From contig NZ_JAUFPQ010000016.1 of NCBI RefSeq assembly GCF_030409305.1, forward strand, positions 124,001-188,000: 64,000 nucleotides of DNA, read 5' to 3'. Within the stretch, counting starts at the first letter, position 1; every line of letters begins with the position of its first letter. The DNA comes from Halomonas maura (GTDB taxonomy: Bacteria > Pseudomonadota > Gammaproteobacteria > Pseudomonadales > Halomonadaceae). Under the pieces are notes generated by a model. That model saw only the letters and a program-made list of their open reading frames with translations, searched no databases and was not told where the DNA came from. Both the position numbers and the translations under genes were made by a program. Shown here piece by piece: positions 25,101-32,712 of this stretch.

Positions 25101-27142
25101 TCAGCGGCGCCTTCGCCACGACCATCGACCATGGTCCCGACGGTGCCGGCGGCGTGTCCTACGGCTTGTCGCTGAGCGGCACCGACCTGGGCTCCGGGCT
25201 CTATGCGCTCGGTGACGACGGGGCGGCCGGCGGCGAGATCCAGCTGGCCATGGACGGGGATGACATCGTCGGCCGACTCGACGGCACCGAGTACTTCCGC
25301 ATCGGCGTGGACGACAGCGGCATGGTCACCTTCAGCCAGAGCGCCAACCTCTGGCACGGCGCGGGCGGCGCGGCCCACGACGACGCCGAGACCCTCCAGG
25401 CGACGAGCGGGACCCTGCTGCTGACCCAGACGGTGACCGATGCCGATGGCGACAGCGCCTCGGCGGCCGTGGACCTGAGCGCCGGCGTGTTCACCGTCGA
25501 GGACGACGGCCCCAGCGCCCTGCTTCCCCAGGCCGCCCACGTGCTGCTGGCGGTCAGTGAGACGGAGGCGACCCAGCAGACGGTGACCCAGCCGCTGCAC
25601 TTCCTGCCGGGCACGGATGGGCTCGGCGATGTCGTCTTCAACCTGGCGCTGGTGGATGGCCAGCAGCCCCTGCTTAGTGCGGAGGGCGATCAGCTCTACC
25701 TCGACAACGCGCCGCTGTTCCTCGAGTACACGGACGCGTCGCACCACAGCATCCAGGCCGTCACCGAGAGTGGCGAGATCGGCTTCGAGGCCACGATCGA
25801 TGCCGAGGGCAACGTCACCTATACGGTCTTCTCCGGCTCCATCGTGACGGACGGCAAGATCACCTCGGTGACCGACCTGAGCGGTATCGGTGGCGGCAAC
25901 GTCGCCTTCAAGGGGCTGAATATCGGCACCAGCCAGGCGCCGGACCCGGATGGCATGGATGATGTGCTCGTCTCCTCGGACATCCTGCCCCTCACCGATA
26001 CCGACCAGGGCACCGTCAACAGCACCAGCGCGACCCTGGGGGTTGGCAAGGGGGCGGAGATTTCCGGCGGCGAGATCGTGCGTTATGACCTGGTCAGCAA
26101 CCTCTCGGTCGACGATACCCAGCATGCCGCGTCGTACAGCTTCGATGGCTATCAACAGACCCTGGCCTTTACACAGGACATCGTCGTGTCCGGTGCCAAG
26201 GAAGCCAGCTTCTATCTGCGGATCTATGCCATGGGGGCGGACGACGCCGCCACGGGCCAGACCCAGTCGCTGGTCTCCGGCACCGGCGGCGACGGCCAGC
26301 TGACCCTGACCGCCGAGGAGGTCAGGATTTACGACGCGACCGGCATCGAGCAGACCGGGCATGTGACCGCCAACGCCGACGGTTCCGTGCTGGTCGAAGG
26401 CCTTCAGGATGGCTGGAGCTTCGAGATCGTCAGCGTCGATGGCGGCCTGGAACCCGAGGCCTTCAATGCCGTCGAGATCGAGGGCGTCGAACTGACCGGT
26501 GGTGATACCACCAGCTTCAAACTGGGCGGCTTCGGCTACGGGGAAGAGCCGAACTTCTCGCCGGTGACCTTCGAACTGCCGGTCATCGGCTCGGATGCGG
26601 ACGGCGACAGCCTCGATGGCCAGGTCGCCATCACCATCTACCCCGATTCGGAGAGCATCGTGGGAGATGGCCAGGGCAACACGCTGTCGGGCACCGACGG
26701 GGACGACAGCCTGTTCGGTCTCGAGGGCGAGGATACCCTGATCGGCGGGCAGGGCGACGATGTCCTGGCCGGTGGCCTGGGCGCCGATACCTTCGCCTGG
26801 CAGTTCGGCGACGGGGGCGATCAGGGGGGGGCGGGAGCGCCCGCCACCGACCTCGTGACCGACTTCAACCTGAACGAGGTCGCCGAGGGCGATGTGCTCC
26901 AGCTCGGAGACCTGCTGCAGGGAAGCGATGCCGAGTCGGACTTCGCGAGCTACCTGCATGCCGTCGACGATGGGCAGGGCAACACCCTGCTGCACGTCAG
27001 TACCAATGGTGCCTTCGGTGACGGCTTCAGTTCGGCGGCGTCGGATCAGGTCATCGCCTTGAATGGGGTCAGCATGGAGGGCGCCGATTCCTCGGCTTTC
27101 CTGCAGTCCCTGATCGACAGTGGCCAGCTCGATATCGAGTGA
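22133..27142 (+). CDS. LapA-like RTX adhesin with retention module and LapG-type cleavage motif
   Basis: The protein has 1669 acidic residues. Residues 1-105 form the retention module typical of LapA-type adhesins ('GQAWARDTDGQLRELSVGDRLQEGETL'), which lodges in the outer-membrane channel. It is followed by a TAAG motif (109-112) of the kind cut by LapG. Residues about 190-783 are 2.6 nearly identical 230-residue repeats of cadherin/Ig-like (VCBS-type) domains with Ca-binding DxDGD loops. Two T1SS-143-like repeat domains follow (about 783-1130), then a unique region, an RTX nonapeptide block (about 1511-1560, 'GTDGDDSLFGLEGEDTLIGGQGDDVLAGG') and a C-terminal type I secretion signal. It is exported by the upstream operon and anchored on the surface for biofilm attachment. 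It is short for this family, whose members often exceed 3000 residues. Repeat collapse in assembly is possible. Confidence 0.9.
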   Translation: MTIATVLSISGQAWARDTDGQLRELSVGDRLQEGETLVTSDTGRVVLDLGDNLGPTTIGEGREVVMTPELATDAPVEAAEASAQDADLAALLTAIEEGRGDLLGDLDATAAGADAGGGGDGGHSFVRLARISESVDPLAFDFAAKAPEGPDEVRLEGGAVAAEDGDDEPVVGAEDPEGDAPETQDGDDVPTVATADLDGDGDVVWESALPEGSGGGTTTTGGSLQIDTGDDPLALIEVQDAGGTWIAITADATTVQGAYGTLTVNTDGSWHYTLDANTLDHDGTDLTGGADQLQEPFAVRVTDDDGDVSPEATLVIDVNDDGPAAADDGVAGEVAEEGSVEIDVFANDGAGADGVDLATGIAVASGPSLGSVVYNGDGTFTYTADAGAEGADSFTYTLIDREGDTATATVTLSIAEDSTPTVATADLDGDGDVVWESALPEGSGGGTSTTGGSLQIDTGDDPLALIEVQDAGGTWIAITADATTVQGAYGTLTVNTDGSWHYTLDANTLDHDGTDLTGGADQLQEPFAVRVTDDDGDVSPEATLVIDVNDDGPAAADDGVAGEVAEEGSVEIDVFANDGAGADGVDLATGIAVASGPSLGSVVYNGDGTFTYTADAGAEGADSFTYTLMDREGDTATATVTLSIAEDSTPTVATADLDGDGDVVWESALPEGSGGGNSTTGGSLQIDTGDDPLALIEVQDAGGTWIAITADATTVQGAYGTLTVNTDGSWHYTLDANTLDHDGTDLTGGADQLQEPFAVRVTDDDGDVSPEATLVIDVNDDGPSITAGVSDGDGVTLNTQDAELTDTATASFAAAFTVADSAHGADGAGATSWSYALDLAAPDGSDAGLTSGGQTVHLYLVGGEVMGSTAASAGAVTEANTVFSLAVDGDGNVTLTQLAALDHATADSGDYAGDQQGLGTGLVTLVGTVTITDSEGDSASDSQTLDLGGNLLFDDAGPAVVPTADYTAPTLTLDESPQSADGLASISGDFSGAFATTIDHGPDGAGGVSYGLSLSGTDLGSGLYALGDDGAAGGEIQLAMDGDDIVGRLDGTEYFRIGVDDSGMVTFSQSANLWHGAGGAAHDDAETLQATSGTLLLTQTVTDADGDSASAAVDLSAGVFTVEDDGPSALLPQAAHVLLAVSETEATQQTVTQPLHFLPGTDGLGDVVFNLALVDGQQPLLSAEGDQLYLDNAPLFLEYTDASHHSIQAVTESGEIGFEATIDAEGNVTYTVFSGSIVTDGKITSVTDLSGIGGGNVAFKGLNIGTSQAPDPDGMDDVLVSSDILPLTDTDQGTVNSTSATLGVGKGAEISGGEIVRYDLVSNLSVDDTQHAASYSFDGYQQTLAFTQDIVVSGAKEASFYLRIYAMGADDAATGQTQSLVSGTGGDGQLTLTAEEVRIYDATGIEQTGHVTANADGSVLVEGLQDGWSFEIVSVDGGLEPEAFNAVEIEGVELTGGDTTSFKLGGFGYGEEPNFSPVTFELPVIGSDADGDSLDGQVAITIYPDSESIVGDGQGNTLSGTDGDDSLFGLEGEDTLIGGQGDDVLAGGLGADTFAWQFGDGGDQGGAGAPATDLVTDFNLNEVAEGDVLQLGDLLQGSDAESDFASYLHAVDDGQGNTLLHVSTNGAFGDGFSSAASDQVIALNGVSMEGADSSAFLQSLIDSGQLDIE
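22701..23390 (+). repeat. 690-bp adhesin tandem repeat, copy 1
   Basis: The unit begins CGACGGTGGCCACC and codes for 230 residues. It is almost identical to copy 2 at the base level, with scattered substitutions such as in the ACCACCACC / ACCAGCACC segment. The length is a multiple of three, so unit gain or loss keeps the frame. Confidence 0.9.
23391..24080 (+). repeat. 690-bp adhesin tandem repeat, copy 2
   Basis: Exactly one 690-base period after copy 1 and nearly identical to it. The few differences include ACC-AGC-ACC in place of ACC-ACC-ACC and single third-position changes. Confidence 0.9.
24081..24480 (+). repeat. 690-bp adhesin tandem repeat, truncated copy 3
   Basis: The first roughly 400 bases of the unit are repeated a third time. 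The sequence then diverges into a T1SS-143-like domain after GACGACGGCCCG. Confidence 0.88.
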
Positions 27143-27160
27143 GCCAGCGCCGCCTCTGCC

Positions 27161-27190
27161 GCGCCCGGCCAAGTCGGGCGCCTTCTTGTG
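27161..27190 (+). terminator. probable intrinsic terminator of the adhesin gene
   Basis: GCGCCCG and CGGGCGC (27161-27167 and 27175-27181) flank a 7-base loop and are followed by CTTCTTGT, 19 bases after the adhesin stop. The T-run is imperfect. Confidence 0.5.
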
Positions 27191-27246
27191 CGTCAGGAGC
27201 GAGGCTGCCTATCATGCCCACACCAGCCCAAGCCGGGGAGCGGCCC

Positions 27247-27582
27247 ATGTACATCGAACGCGACGACCAGGGGCGGATACGGCTCGTCAGTCGCGAGCCC
27301 ACGCCGGAGTGTAGCGAGTCCCTCTCGGCGGATTCGCCCGAACTGCTGGCGTTTCTCATGGAAGGGGAGGTCGGCAGGGAATCGGCCCGCTTCCAGGCCT
27401 CGGACCTGGCCTTCGTGCGCGTGCTGGAAGACGTGATCGACCTGCTGATGGACAAGGGGGTGATCCAGTTCACCGAACTGCCCGAGGCCGCCCAGCAGAA
27501 GGTGATGGCGCGTCAGTCACTGCGCCGCCGCTTGAATGGGCTGCAGCTGGTGTCTCCCGGGGCGGACGACGACGTCATCTGA
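27247..27582 (+). CDS. small conserved protein (TrpB-like annotated family), function unknown
   Basis: The 111-residue acidic protein starts MYIERDDQGRIRLVSREP, with GGGGAG six bases before the ATG. Similar proteins in Pseudomonas and relatives share 'DLAFVRVLEDVIDLLMDKGVIQFTELPEAAQQKVMARQSLRRRLNGL' and are often labelled 'tryptophan synthase subunit beta like', a name with no biochemical basis I know of. It is soluble, with a helical C-terminus and no signal peptide. It lies after the adhesin terminator and converges with the lapD-like gene; a link to adhesion is not implied. Confidence 0.75.
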   Translation: MYIERDDQGRIRLVSREPTPECSESLSADSPELLAFLMEGEVGRESARFQASDLAFVRVLEDVIDLLMDKGVIQFTELPEAAQQKVMARQSLRRRLNGLQLVSPGADDDVI

Positions 27583-27610
27583 TCGCTTGCCGCGGCCGAG
27601 GTGCCGGGAT

Positions 27611-27631
27611 CGCCGGCCCCTCAGGCCGGCG
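27611..27631. terminator. GC-rich hairpin between convergent genes
   Basis: CGCCGGCC / GGCCGGCG with a 5-base loop lies between the stops of the small conserved gene and the lapD-like gene. There is no T-run on either strand, so it may assist termination in both directions or be structural only. Confidence 0.35.
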
Positions 27632-27645
27632 GCGGGCCTGCCGGC

Positions 27646-29562
27646 TCACAGCGACGACTTGTCGTTCTGGCGGATGCCGGGGCCGGTGACACCGTCGAGC
27701 CCCAGCTCGAACAGCGTCATGGCCTCGTCGCGGCTGGCGACGCCCTCGGCGATGGCCAGGATGCCCAGCGAATGGCAGAGGGTGGCCATGCCACGCAGGA
27801 TGGTCTGCTGCTCGTGGCTGTCCGCCACCCCGCCGACCAGGCTGTGGTCGATCTTCAGGTAACTCAGCCCCAGGTCCTGGAGGTCGGCGATATGGGTGAA
27901 CTCGGCGCCGACGTGCTCGAGGCCCAGCTTGCACTTCAATGGGCGCAGCTCCCGGCAGAGGGTCCGGAAGCTCGCCAGGTCCTGGATGGCCAGGGTCTCC
28001 GGCAGCTCCAGCCAGAGCTTGCCGGCGGCGCTGGGCCGGGCGTGCAGCCGTGAGCGCAGCTCGAGGACGAAGCGCGCATCGCGAATCGAGGCGGCCGACA
28101 GGTTGATGCCCACCGCCTGGCCGCGCTGATCGATGTCCTGCAGGGCCGCTTCCACCACCGCCAGGTCCAGCTCCGTCTCGAGGCCCAGGCGTGCCACCCA
28201 GGGCATGAAGACCCCGCCGGCCTGCCACTGCTGGCCGAGCCGCAGTCGCGAGGGGCACTCGTAGTGGAGCAGCTTGCCGTCGCTGTCGAGCACCGGGAAG
28301 TGCGCCAGGAAGACGCCTTCCTGCATGGCCTGCTGCAGGGCGCTGCGCCACTGGGCATGGTTGGGGAACAGGCTTGTCTGCTTGCCGTCCTCGATGATGG
28401 TGATGCTGTGCTGGCCGCGGGCCTCGGCACTGGACAGGGCGCCGTCCAGGCCGGCCAGCAGGGTGCTGCGCCGGTCGCCCTGGCGGTACGGGCCGATCGC
28501 GGCGGGCAGGCCGATCATGGCGTCCTCGTCCCGGACCACGGCCTTGAGGCGCTTGACCAGTTCCTGATGGACGTATTCCGCGTCATCCAGGCCGGGCAGC
28601 AGCAGGGCGAAGTCGCTGCCATTGAGGCGTCCTGCCAGGCCACAGCCATGCACCCTGGCCAGTTGCTCCAGGGTCTCGGTCAAGGCCTTGAGCAGGGCAT
28701 CGGTACCGGCATGGCCCAACTGCTCGTTGATCTGCGTCAGCCGGCTGACGCGCACCAGCACCAGGCTGCCACTGGCGCGAAAGTCGTGGCTCTCCAGGTG
28801 GCTCTGCAGCTGGCTGAGGAAGGCCTCGCGGTTCAGCGCCCCCGTCACCGCGTCGTGCTGGAGGCGGCGGCGCATGACATCGAGCTTCTGGCTCTCGCTG
28901 CCGAGCATCTCGCCGACGGTGGCGGCGAGCTGGTTCATGGCCACGACCAGATCGCGCAGCTCGTGGGTCCGGGGCAGCTTCGAGGTCGTGAAGCGGCGCA
29001 TGCTGATATCGCGGGCCTGTTCCACGACCCGGTGCAGCGGCTGGCGGATCGAGCGCACCAGCCACCAGCCGAGCAGCAGGCTGAGGCCGCCGGCGAGCAG
29101 GAACCAGCCCGCCAGCTCCAGGGTGCTCTGCCACAGCGAACGATAGGCGTAGCTGTGCTGGCTCTCCACGCTCAGGGTGGCGAACTGTTGCCACTCATCC
29201 TGTACCACGGCCGTCCCGGCGGGCACCTCGAAATCGATCAGCTCGGTGAACCAGCCTGGCACGTCCTCGATGGCCGCATCGGCCCGGCGCTGCTCGATGA
29301 CTTCGCCGTCGATGTCGCGCAGCTCGATGCGACGATAGTAGCCCGTATCGAACTGGGCCGAGACCAGCAGCGCCAGGGTGACGGCATCCTTGGGCATCTG
29401 GCTCATGGTCAACGCCAGGGCGTTGGCGTTGTCGGCATTCTTGATGCGGACTTCCTGCTCGATATAGGCGCGGCTCGAGGTCACGCCGATGAACAGGCTG
29501 CCGCCGAAGGCCAGCAACAGCAGTCCCACGATGATCAGCCACAGTTGCTTGATGAGCGACAT
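27646..29562 (-). CDS. lapD: LapD-like c-di-GMP receptor with degenerate GGDEF and EAL domains
   Basis: The 638-residue inner-membrane protein has TM1 (about 5-27), a periplasmic LapD/MoxY-type output domain (28-145), TM2 (about 147-170) and a HAMP segment (170-222). A GGDEF-like domain follows in which the active-site loop reads RLNGSDF. The EAL-like domain reads ECPSR where EAL is expected and EHVG where DDFG is expected. Both enzyme sites are therefore broken, as in LapD, which binds rather than makes or cuts c-di-GMP. When c-di-GMP is bound, the periplasmic domain captures LapG and protects the adhesin. The start MSLIKQLWLIIVG lies five bases after the lapG-like stop, so the two are co-transcribed. 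Confidence 0.9.
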   Translation of the reverse strand: MSLIKQLWLIIVGLLLLAFGGSLFIGVTSSRAYIEQEVRIKNADNANALALTMSQMPKDAVTLALLVSAQFDTGYYRRIELRDIDGEVIEQRRADAAIEDVPGWFTELIDFEVPAGTAVVQDEWQQFATLSVESQHSYAYRSLWQSTLELAGWFLLAGGLSLLLGWWLVRSIRQPLHRVVEQARDISMRRFTTSKLPRTHELRDLVVAMNQLAATVGEMLGSESQKLDVMRRRLQHDAVTGALNREAFLSQLQSHLESHDFRASGSLVLVRVSRLTQINEQLGHAGTDALLKALTETLEQLARVHGCGLAGRLNGSDFALLLPGLDDAEYVHQELVKRLKAVVRDEDAMIGLPAAIGPYRQGDRRSTLLAGLDGALSSAEARGQHSITIIEDGKQTSLFPNHAQWRSALQQAMQEGVFLAHFPVLDSDGKLLHYECPSRLRLGQQWQAGGVFMPWVARLGLETELDLAVVEAALQDIDQRGQAVGINLSAASIRDARFVLELRSRLHARPSAAGKLWLELPETLAIQDLASFRTLCRELRPLKCKLGLEHVGAEFTHIADLQDLGLSYLKIDHSLVGGVADSHEQQTILRGMATLCHSLGILAIAEGVASRDEAMTLFELGLDGVTGPGIRQNDKSSL

Positions 29563-29566
29563 CTCG

Positions 29567-30280
29567 TTATCCCCCCTGGATGAAACCCTGTCGTCGCATA
29601 CGGTCGAGCACGCGCCGCCAGCGCGAGAGCCTGGCGATGGGGTCGGCCCTGGAATGGCTCGCACCACCGGCCCACAGGCCGCTGCTGTTGAAGCTGAACA
29701 GGGGATCCAGGTCGGTGCGATCCCTGGCGGGCGTGATGGAGGGCACCAGGTTGTCCAGGATCAGCGGTTCGGCGTCCGGCGTCGCGTAATAGCCCAGCAC
29801 CATATGCGCCTGGGTGATCTGGCTGCGTCCGATCCTGGCCCGAACATAGATCATTCGCAGCCGATCGGTAGGGATGCCGAGCTGCTGCAGGGTGATGTAC
29901 TTGGCGATGGAATAGTCCTCGCAGTCCCCCGCGCCACGGCCCAGGGTTTCCAGGGGCGTGGCCCAGTAGTCGTCCTGGCGCCAGATGAGGCTGTCGTCCA
30001 GCCAGCGCACGCGGCGGTTGAAGAAGCGGTTGACCTCGCGCAGCTGGCGGTCGAGGCCGGCGCCGGCCAGACGATCGAGCAGGGCGAACCACTCGTCGAG
30101 CACGTCGAGCCCCGGCTGGCCGTAGGCGTCTGCCATGCTGCGACGCAGCTGCGTCGCATCGAGGCGTGCCTCGACCCGGTCGGGCCGCAGGCTCAGGACG
30201 CCCACCGCCAGGCCGCCCATCATCGCCAGCAAGCGGCGGCGCCCGGGCGATGCTGGAGCGTGGGTCGAGCGGTCGGCCAT
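29567..30280 (-). CDS. lapG: LapG-like periplasmic cysteine protease (transglutaminase-like, BTLCP)
   Basis: The 237-residue protein has an N-terminal export signal with RRR before a hydrophobic stretch (14-31). It carries the Ca-dependent bacterial transglutaminase-like cysteine protease core: 'DYWATPLETLGRGAGDCEDYSIAKYITLQQLGI' with Cys120, 'QITQAHMVLGYY' with His159, and 'LILDNL' with Asp176, the Cys-His-Asp triad of LapG. In the known system LapG cuts the adhesin after its retention module at a di-alanine site, releasing it from the surface. The TAAG motif in the adhesin at 22133-27142 fits as substrate. It is the first gene of the lapG-lapD pair, with a short leader after the neighbouring cation-efflux gene. 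Confidence 0.9.
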   Translation of the reverse strand: MADRSTHAPASPGRRRLLAMMGGLAVGVLSLRPDRVEARLDATQLRRSMADAYGQPGLDVLDEWFALLDRLAGAGLDRQLREVNRFFNRRVRWLDDSLIWRQDDYWATPLETLGRGAGDCEDYSIAKYITLQQLGIPTDRLRMIYVRARIGRSQITQAHMVLGYYATPDAEPLILDNLVPSITPARDRTDLDPLFSFNSSGLWAGGASHSRADPIARLSRWRRVLDRMRRQGFIQGG

Positions 30281-30355
30281 GCGGTCTCGCCGATTAATGA
30301 GCTTTTACTCAATCTTAGGGTGCAGAAAGCGCTAATGCGAGCGTGTGATCCCGGT

Positions 30356-31519
30356 TCAACCGCGTCCGGGACCCTGCCACAGGCGCAGTCGACCCACCCA
30401 GGAGAGGCGGTCGACGCGGAGACGCAGCATGTCCGCTGCCTGGTCGAGGGTGGTGTCCGCCGGCAGGCTGTCGACGTAGAGCGAGACGTCGATGCGGTCA
30501 TCCAGGTAGTGCAGGTCCAGGTCGACCCGGTGCTGCCAGACGGCCAGGTCGTGCCAGGCGGCATCCAGCCGCCGTTGCACATCGTCGCGCAGCGGCAGGC
30601 CGGGTCGCAGGCTGTGGGCGGTCTCCCCGGCATCATCCTCGGGATCGATGTGGAAGGTCACGTCGGAGAGGCTCGGAAACGCCTCGCGAAGGCGCCGGGT
30701 GACCTCGTTGCCGATCTCGTGGGCCTCCGAGACCGTGACTCGGGGCGGCACCACGATGTGCAGGTCGAGGAGCACGTCGCTGCCGAGCTTGCGGGTCCGC
30801 AGGTCATGGACGCCCCGTACCCCGGGGGTCGACTCGGCGGTGGTCTGCAGCGCCGTCCGGTCGGCCAGCGGCAGCGCCGTGTCGATCAGCTCCTGGCTGG
30901 AATCCCAGAGCAGCTTGCCGCCCACCTGGCCGACCATGATGCCCACCACGATGGCCGCCACGGCATCCATCCAGCCGATGCCGGCCTGGGCCGCCACCAG
31001 GCCGACCAGCACCACCAGGGTGGAGAGGGCGTCGGAACGGGAATGCCAGGCATTGGCCTCGAGCAGGCGGGAACCGATGCGGCGCGCGACACGCAGCGTG
31101 TAGTGGTAGATCCATTCCTTGGCGAGCAGGGCGGCCAGGGCGATGGCGATGGCCCAGCCGCCGGGGGCGGGGACCGGTTCACCGTCCAGCAGCCGGCTCA
31201 GGCTGGCCCAGGCGATGCCGCCGGCGACGAAGATCAGCACGCTGCCCAGCCAGAGGGTGGCCAGGGTCTCGATGCGGCCATGGCCATAGGGGTGATCGCT
31301 GTCCGGTGCCTGGCGGCCGAAGTGGGTCGCCGCGATCACGAAGACGTCGGTGACGATGTCGGAGAAGGAGTGGATGCCGTCGGCCACCAGGGCCGCCGAG
31401 CCCACCAGCAGGCCGGCGATGAGCTTGGCCATGCCGACCACGAAGTCCACGACCGCGCCGATGAGCGTGACCTTGTGGGCCTCGCGGGTCTGGCGGTGGC
31501 GGCTCTCGGTGGCCGGCAT
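30356..31519 (-). CDS. cation diffusion facilitator (FieF/MMT1-type) metal efflux protein
   Basis: The 387-residue inner-membrane protein has the CDF core: 'ALVADGIHSFSDIVTDVFVI' (metal-site Asp/His on TM2), 'HPYGHGRIETLA' in the TM2-TM3 loop, and 'ANAWHSRSDALSTLVVLVGL' (second half of the transport site). A cytoplasmic domain follows (about 205-300, 'HIVVPPRVTVSEAHEIGNEVTRRL' and 'VTFHIDPEDD'). An additional C-terminal segment of about 85 residues extends beyond the usual length and may be a second small cytoplasmic domain. The family exports Zn, Fe or related divalent ions in exchange for protons; the exact metal cannot be read. MPATESRHRQT is the chosen start, five bases after the upstream stop. 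Confidence 0.87.
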   Translation of the reverse strand: MPATESRHRQTREAHKVTLIGAVVDFVVGMAKLIAGLLVGSAALVADGIHSFSDIVTDVFVIAATHFGRQAPDSDHPYGHGRIETLATLWLGSVLIFVAGGIAWASLSRLLDGEPVPAPGGWAIAIALAALLAKEWIYHYTLRVARRIGSRLLEANAWHSRSDALSTLVVLVGLVAAQAGIGWMDAVAAIVVGIMVGQVGGKLLWDSSQELIDTALPLADRTALQTTAESTPGVRGVHDLRTRKLGSDVLLDLHIVVPPRVTVSEAHEIGNEVTRRLREAFPSLSDVTFHIDPEDDAGETAHSLRPGLPLRDDVQRRLDAAWHDLAVWQHRVDLDLHYLDDRIDVSLYVDSLPADTTLDQAADMLRLRVDRLSWVGRLRLWQGPGRG

Positions 31520-31524
31520 CGTCC

Positions 31525-32712
31525 TTAGCCCCGGGCGGCCCGGCTGCGTACCGGGTTGGCATACTGGGCGAGCCACCAGCTGCGCAGTTCCTCGGGCACC
31601 TCGGCGAGGCGGGCCTGGAAGCGGGCGCGATCGGCGTCGGTCACCTCGCCGAGGTCGACCAGCTCCGGCGCGTCGCCCAGGGCCTCCAGGGCCAGGTAGT
31701 GACTGGGGAAGAGGTGGTAACCCTCGAGCACCTGGCGGTCGATCTCCTCGGCCACGGCCTCGGGGGTGTCGAAGTCGGCGGACAGCGGCGTGCCGAAGCG
31801 CAGGTGGACCCGCCCCTTGTGGCCGGTGATGCCGGCGACGATCGAACGGATGTCCTCGAACTCGCTCTTCTCGTAGTTGCCGCGCTCGTGGACCGAGTAC
31901 AGTTCGCGGGCCTTCTGGACATCGCAGGGGTCGAACTCGTAGCTGATCGACACCGGCACCACGCGCAGTTCGGCGATCGCCTCGCCGATGCCGGCCTGGC
32001 GGTCCTGCCCGCGTCGCGCCATGGTCAGCATCTTGATGATCGCCGGGTCCGTGCGGTCGATGCCGTCCTTGGCGCGTCCCTCCCGCTGGGCCATCCAGAT
32101 CGAGTGGTTGTCCTCGATGATGGAGTGGCGGATATAGGCGGAGAGCTTCTGGTAGGCGGCCAGCATGGCCCGCTTGCCCCGGGCGCTGCGCGGCACGATG
32201 AAGCTCTTGTTGAGCCGCATCAGGTCGGTGACATAGGGCTTCTTCAGCAGGTTGTCGCCGATGGCGATGCGCACCGTGTCGCGGCCGGCCAGGTACAGGG
32301 CATAGTTGACGAAGGCGGGGTCGAGCGAGATGTCACGGTGGTTGCCGATGAACAGGTAGGCGGTCTGCTGGTCCAGTCGCTCCAGGCCGTCGGCCCGGAA
32401 GTCGGTGGTGGAGGTGCGGATCATCCGCTCCATGTAGCTGGCGATGCGGCCCTGGAAGGCGCGCACGCTGGTCACCCCGCGCACCTCGCGGCGAATGGCG
32501 AAACTGGCCAGCGCTCGCGACAGGCGCGGCATGATGCGCGCCAGGCGCGGCAGGCGAAAGCGGGTCAGGGCATCCAGCAACTCGGGGTCGTAGGCGAGCC
32601 GTTGCAGGACCTCGGCGACCTCGTCGTCCTGGTAGGGGCGAATCTCGGCCCAGGGATCGTTGTTGTGCATGTCTGGCGTCGTGTTCATGGGCGCGGCGGC
32701 GTGCTCGGTCAT
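31525..32712 (-). CDS. PlsC-like glycerol-phosphate acyltransferase family protein
   Basis: The 395-residue protein's acyltransferase core begins near residue 118 with 'YLFIGNHRDISLDPAFVNYAL'. Next come 'KSFIVPRSARGKRAMLAAYQKLS' and 'SIWMAQREGRAKDGID' (the acyl-acceptor and EGxR-like blocks), then 'LRVVPVSISYEFDPC'. These are the PlsC/1-acylglycerol-3-phosphate acyltransferase motifs, although the first block reads NHRDISLD rather than strict HxxxxD. It probably transfers an acyl chain to a lysophospholipid or related acceptor at the inner membrane. The exact substrate is unknown. The start overlaps rdgC's stop by four bases; an internal Met (MNTTPDM, residue 9) is an alternative. Confidence 0.78.
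   Translation of the reverse strand: MTEHAAAPMNTTPDMHNNDPWAEIRPYQDDEVAEVLQRLAYDPELLDALTRFRLPRLARIMPRLSRALASFAIRREVRGVTSVRAFQGRIASYMERMIRTSTTDFRADGLERLDQQTAYLFIGNHRDISLDPAFVNYALYLAGRDTVRIAIGDNLLKKPYVTDLMRLNKSFIVPRSARGKRAMLAAYQKLSAYIRHSIIEDNHSIWMAQREGRAKDGIDRTDPAIIKMLTMARRGQDRQAGIGEAIAELRVVPVSISYEFDPCDVQKARELYSVHERGNYEKSEFEDIRSIVAGITGHKGRVHLRFGTPLSADFDTPEAVAEEIDRQVLEGYHLFPSHYLALEALGDAPELVDLGEVTDADRARFQARLAEVPEELRSWWLAQYANPVRSRAARG

Noticed and set aside
22151..27172. A 1673-codon open frame antisense to the adhesin gene
   Set aside because: It mirrors the adhesin codon by codon in a GC-rich, stop-poor sequence; the predicted protein is Gly/Val/Gln/His-rich without any domain, while the plus strand has clear domains.
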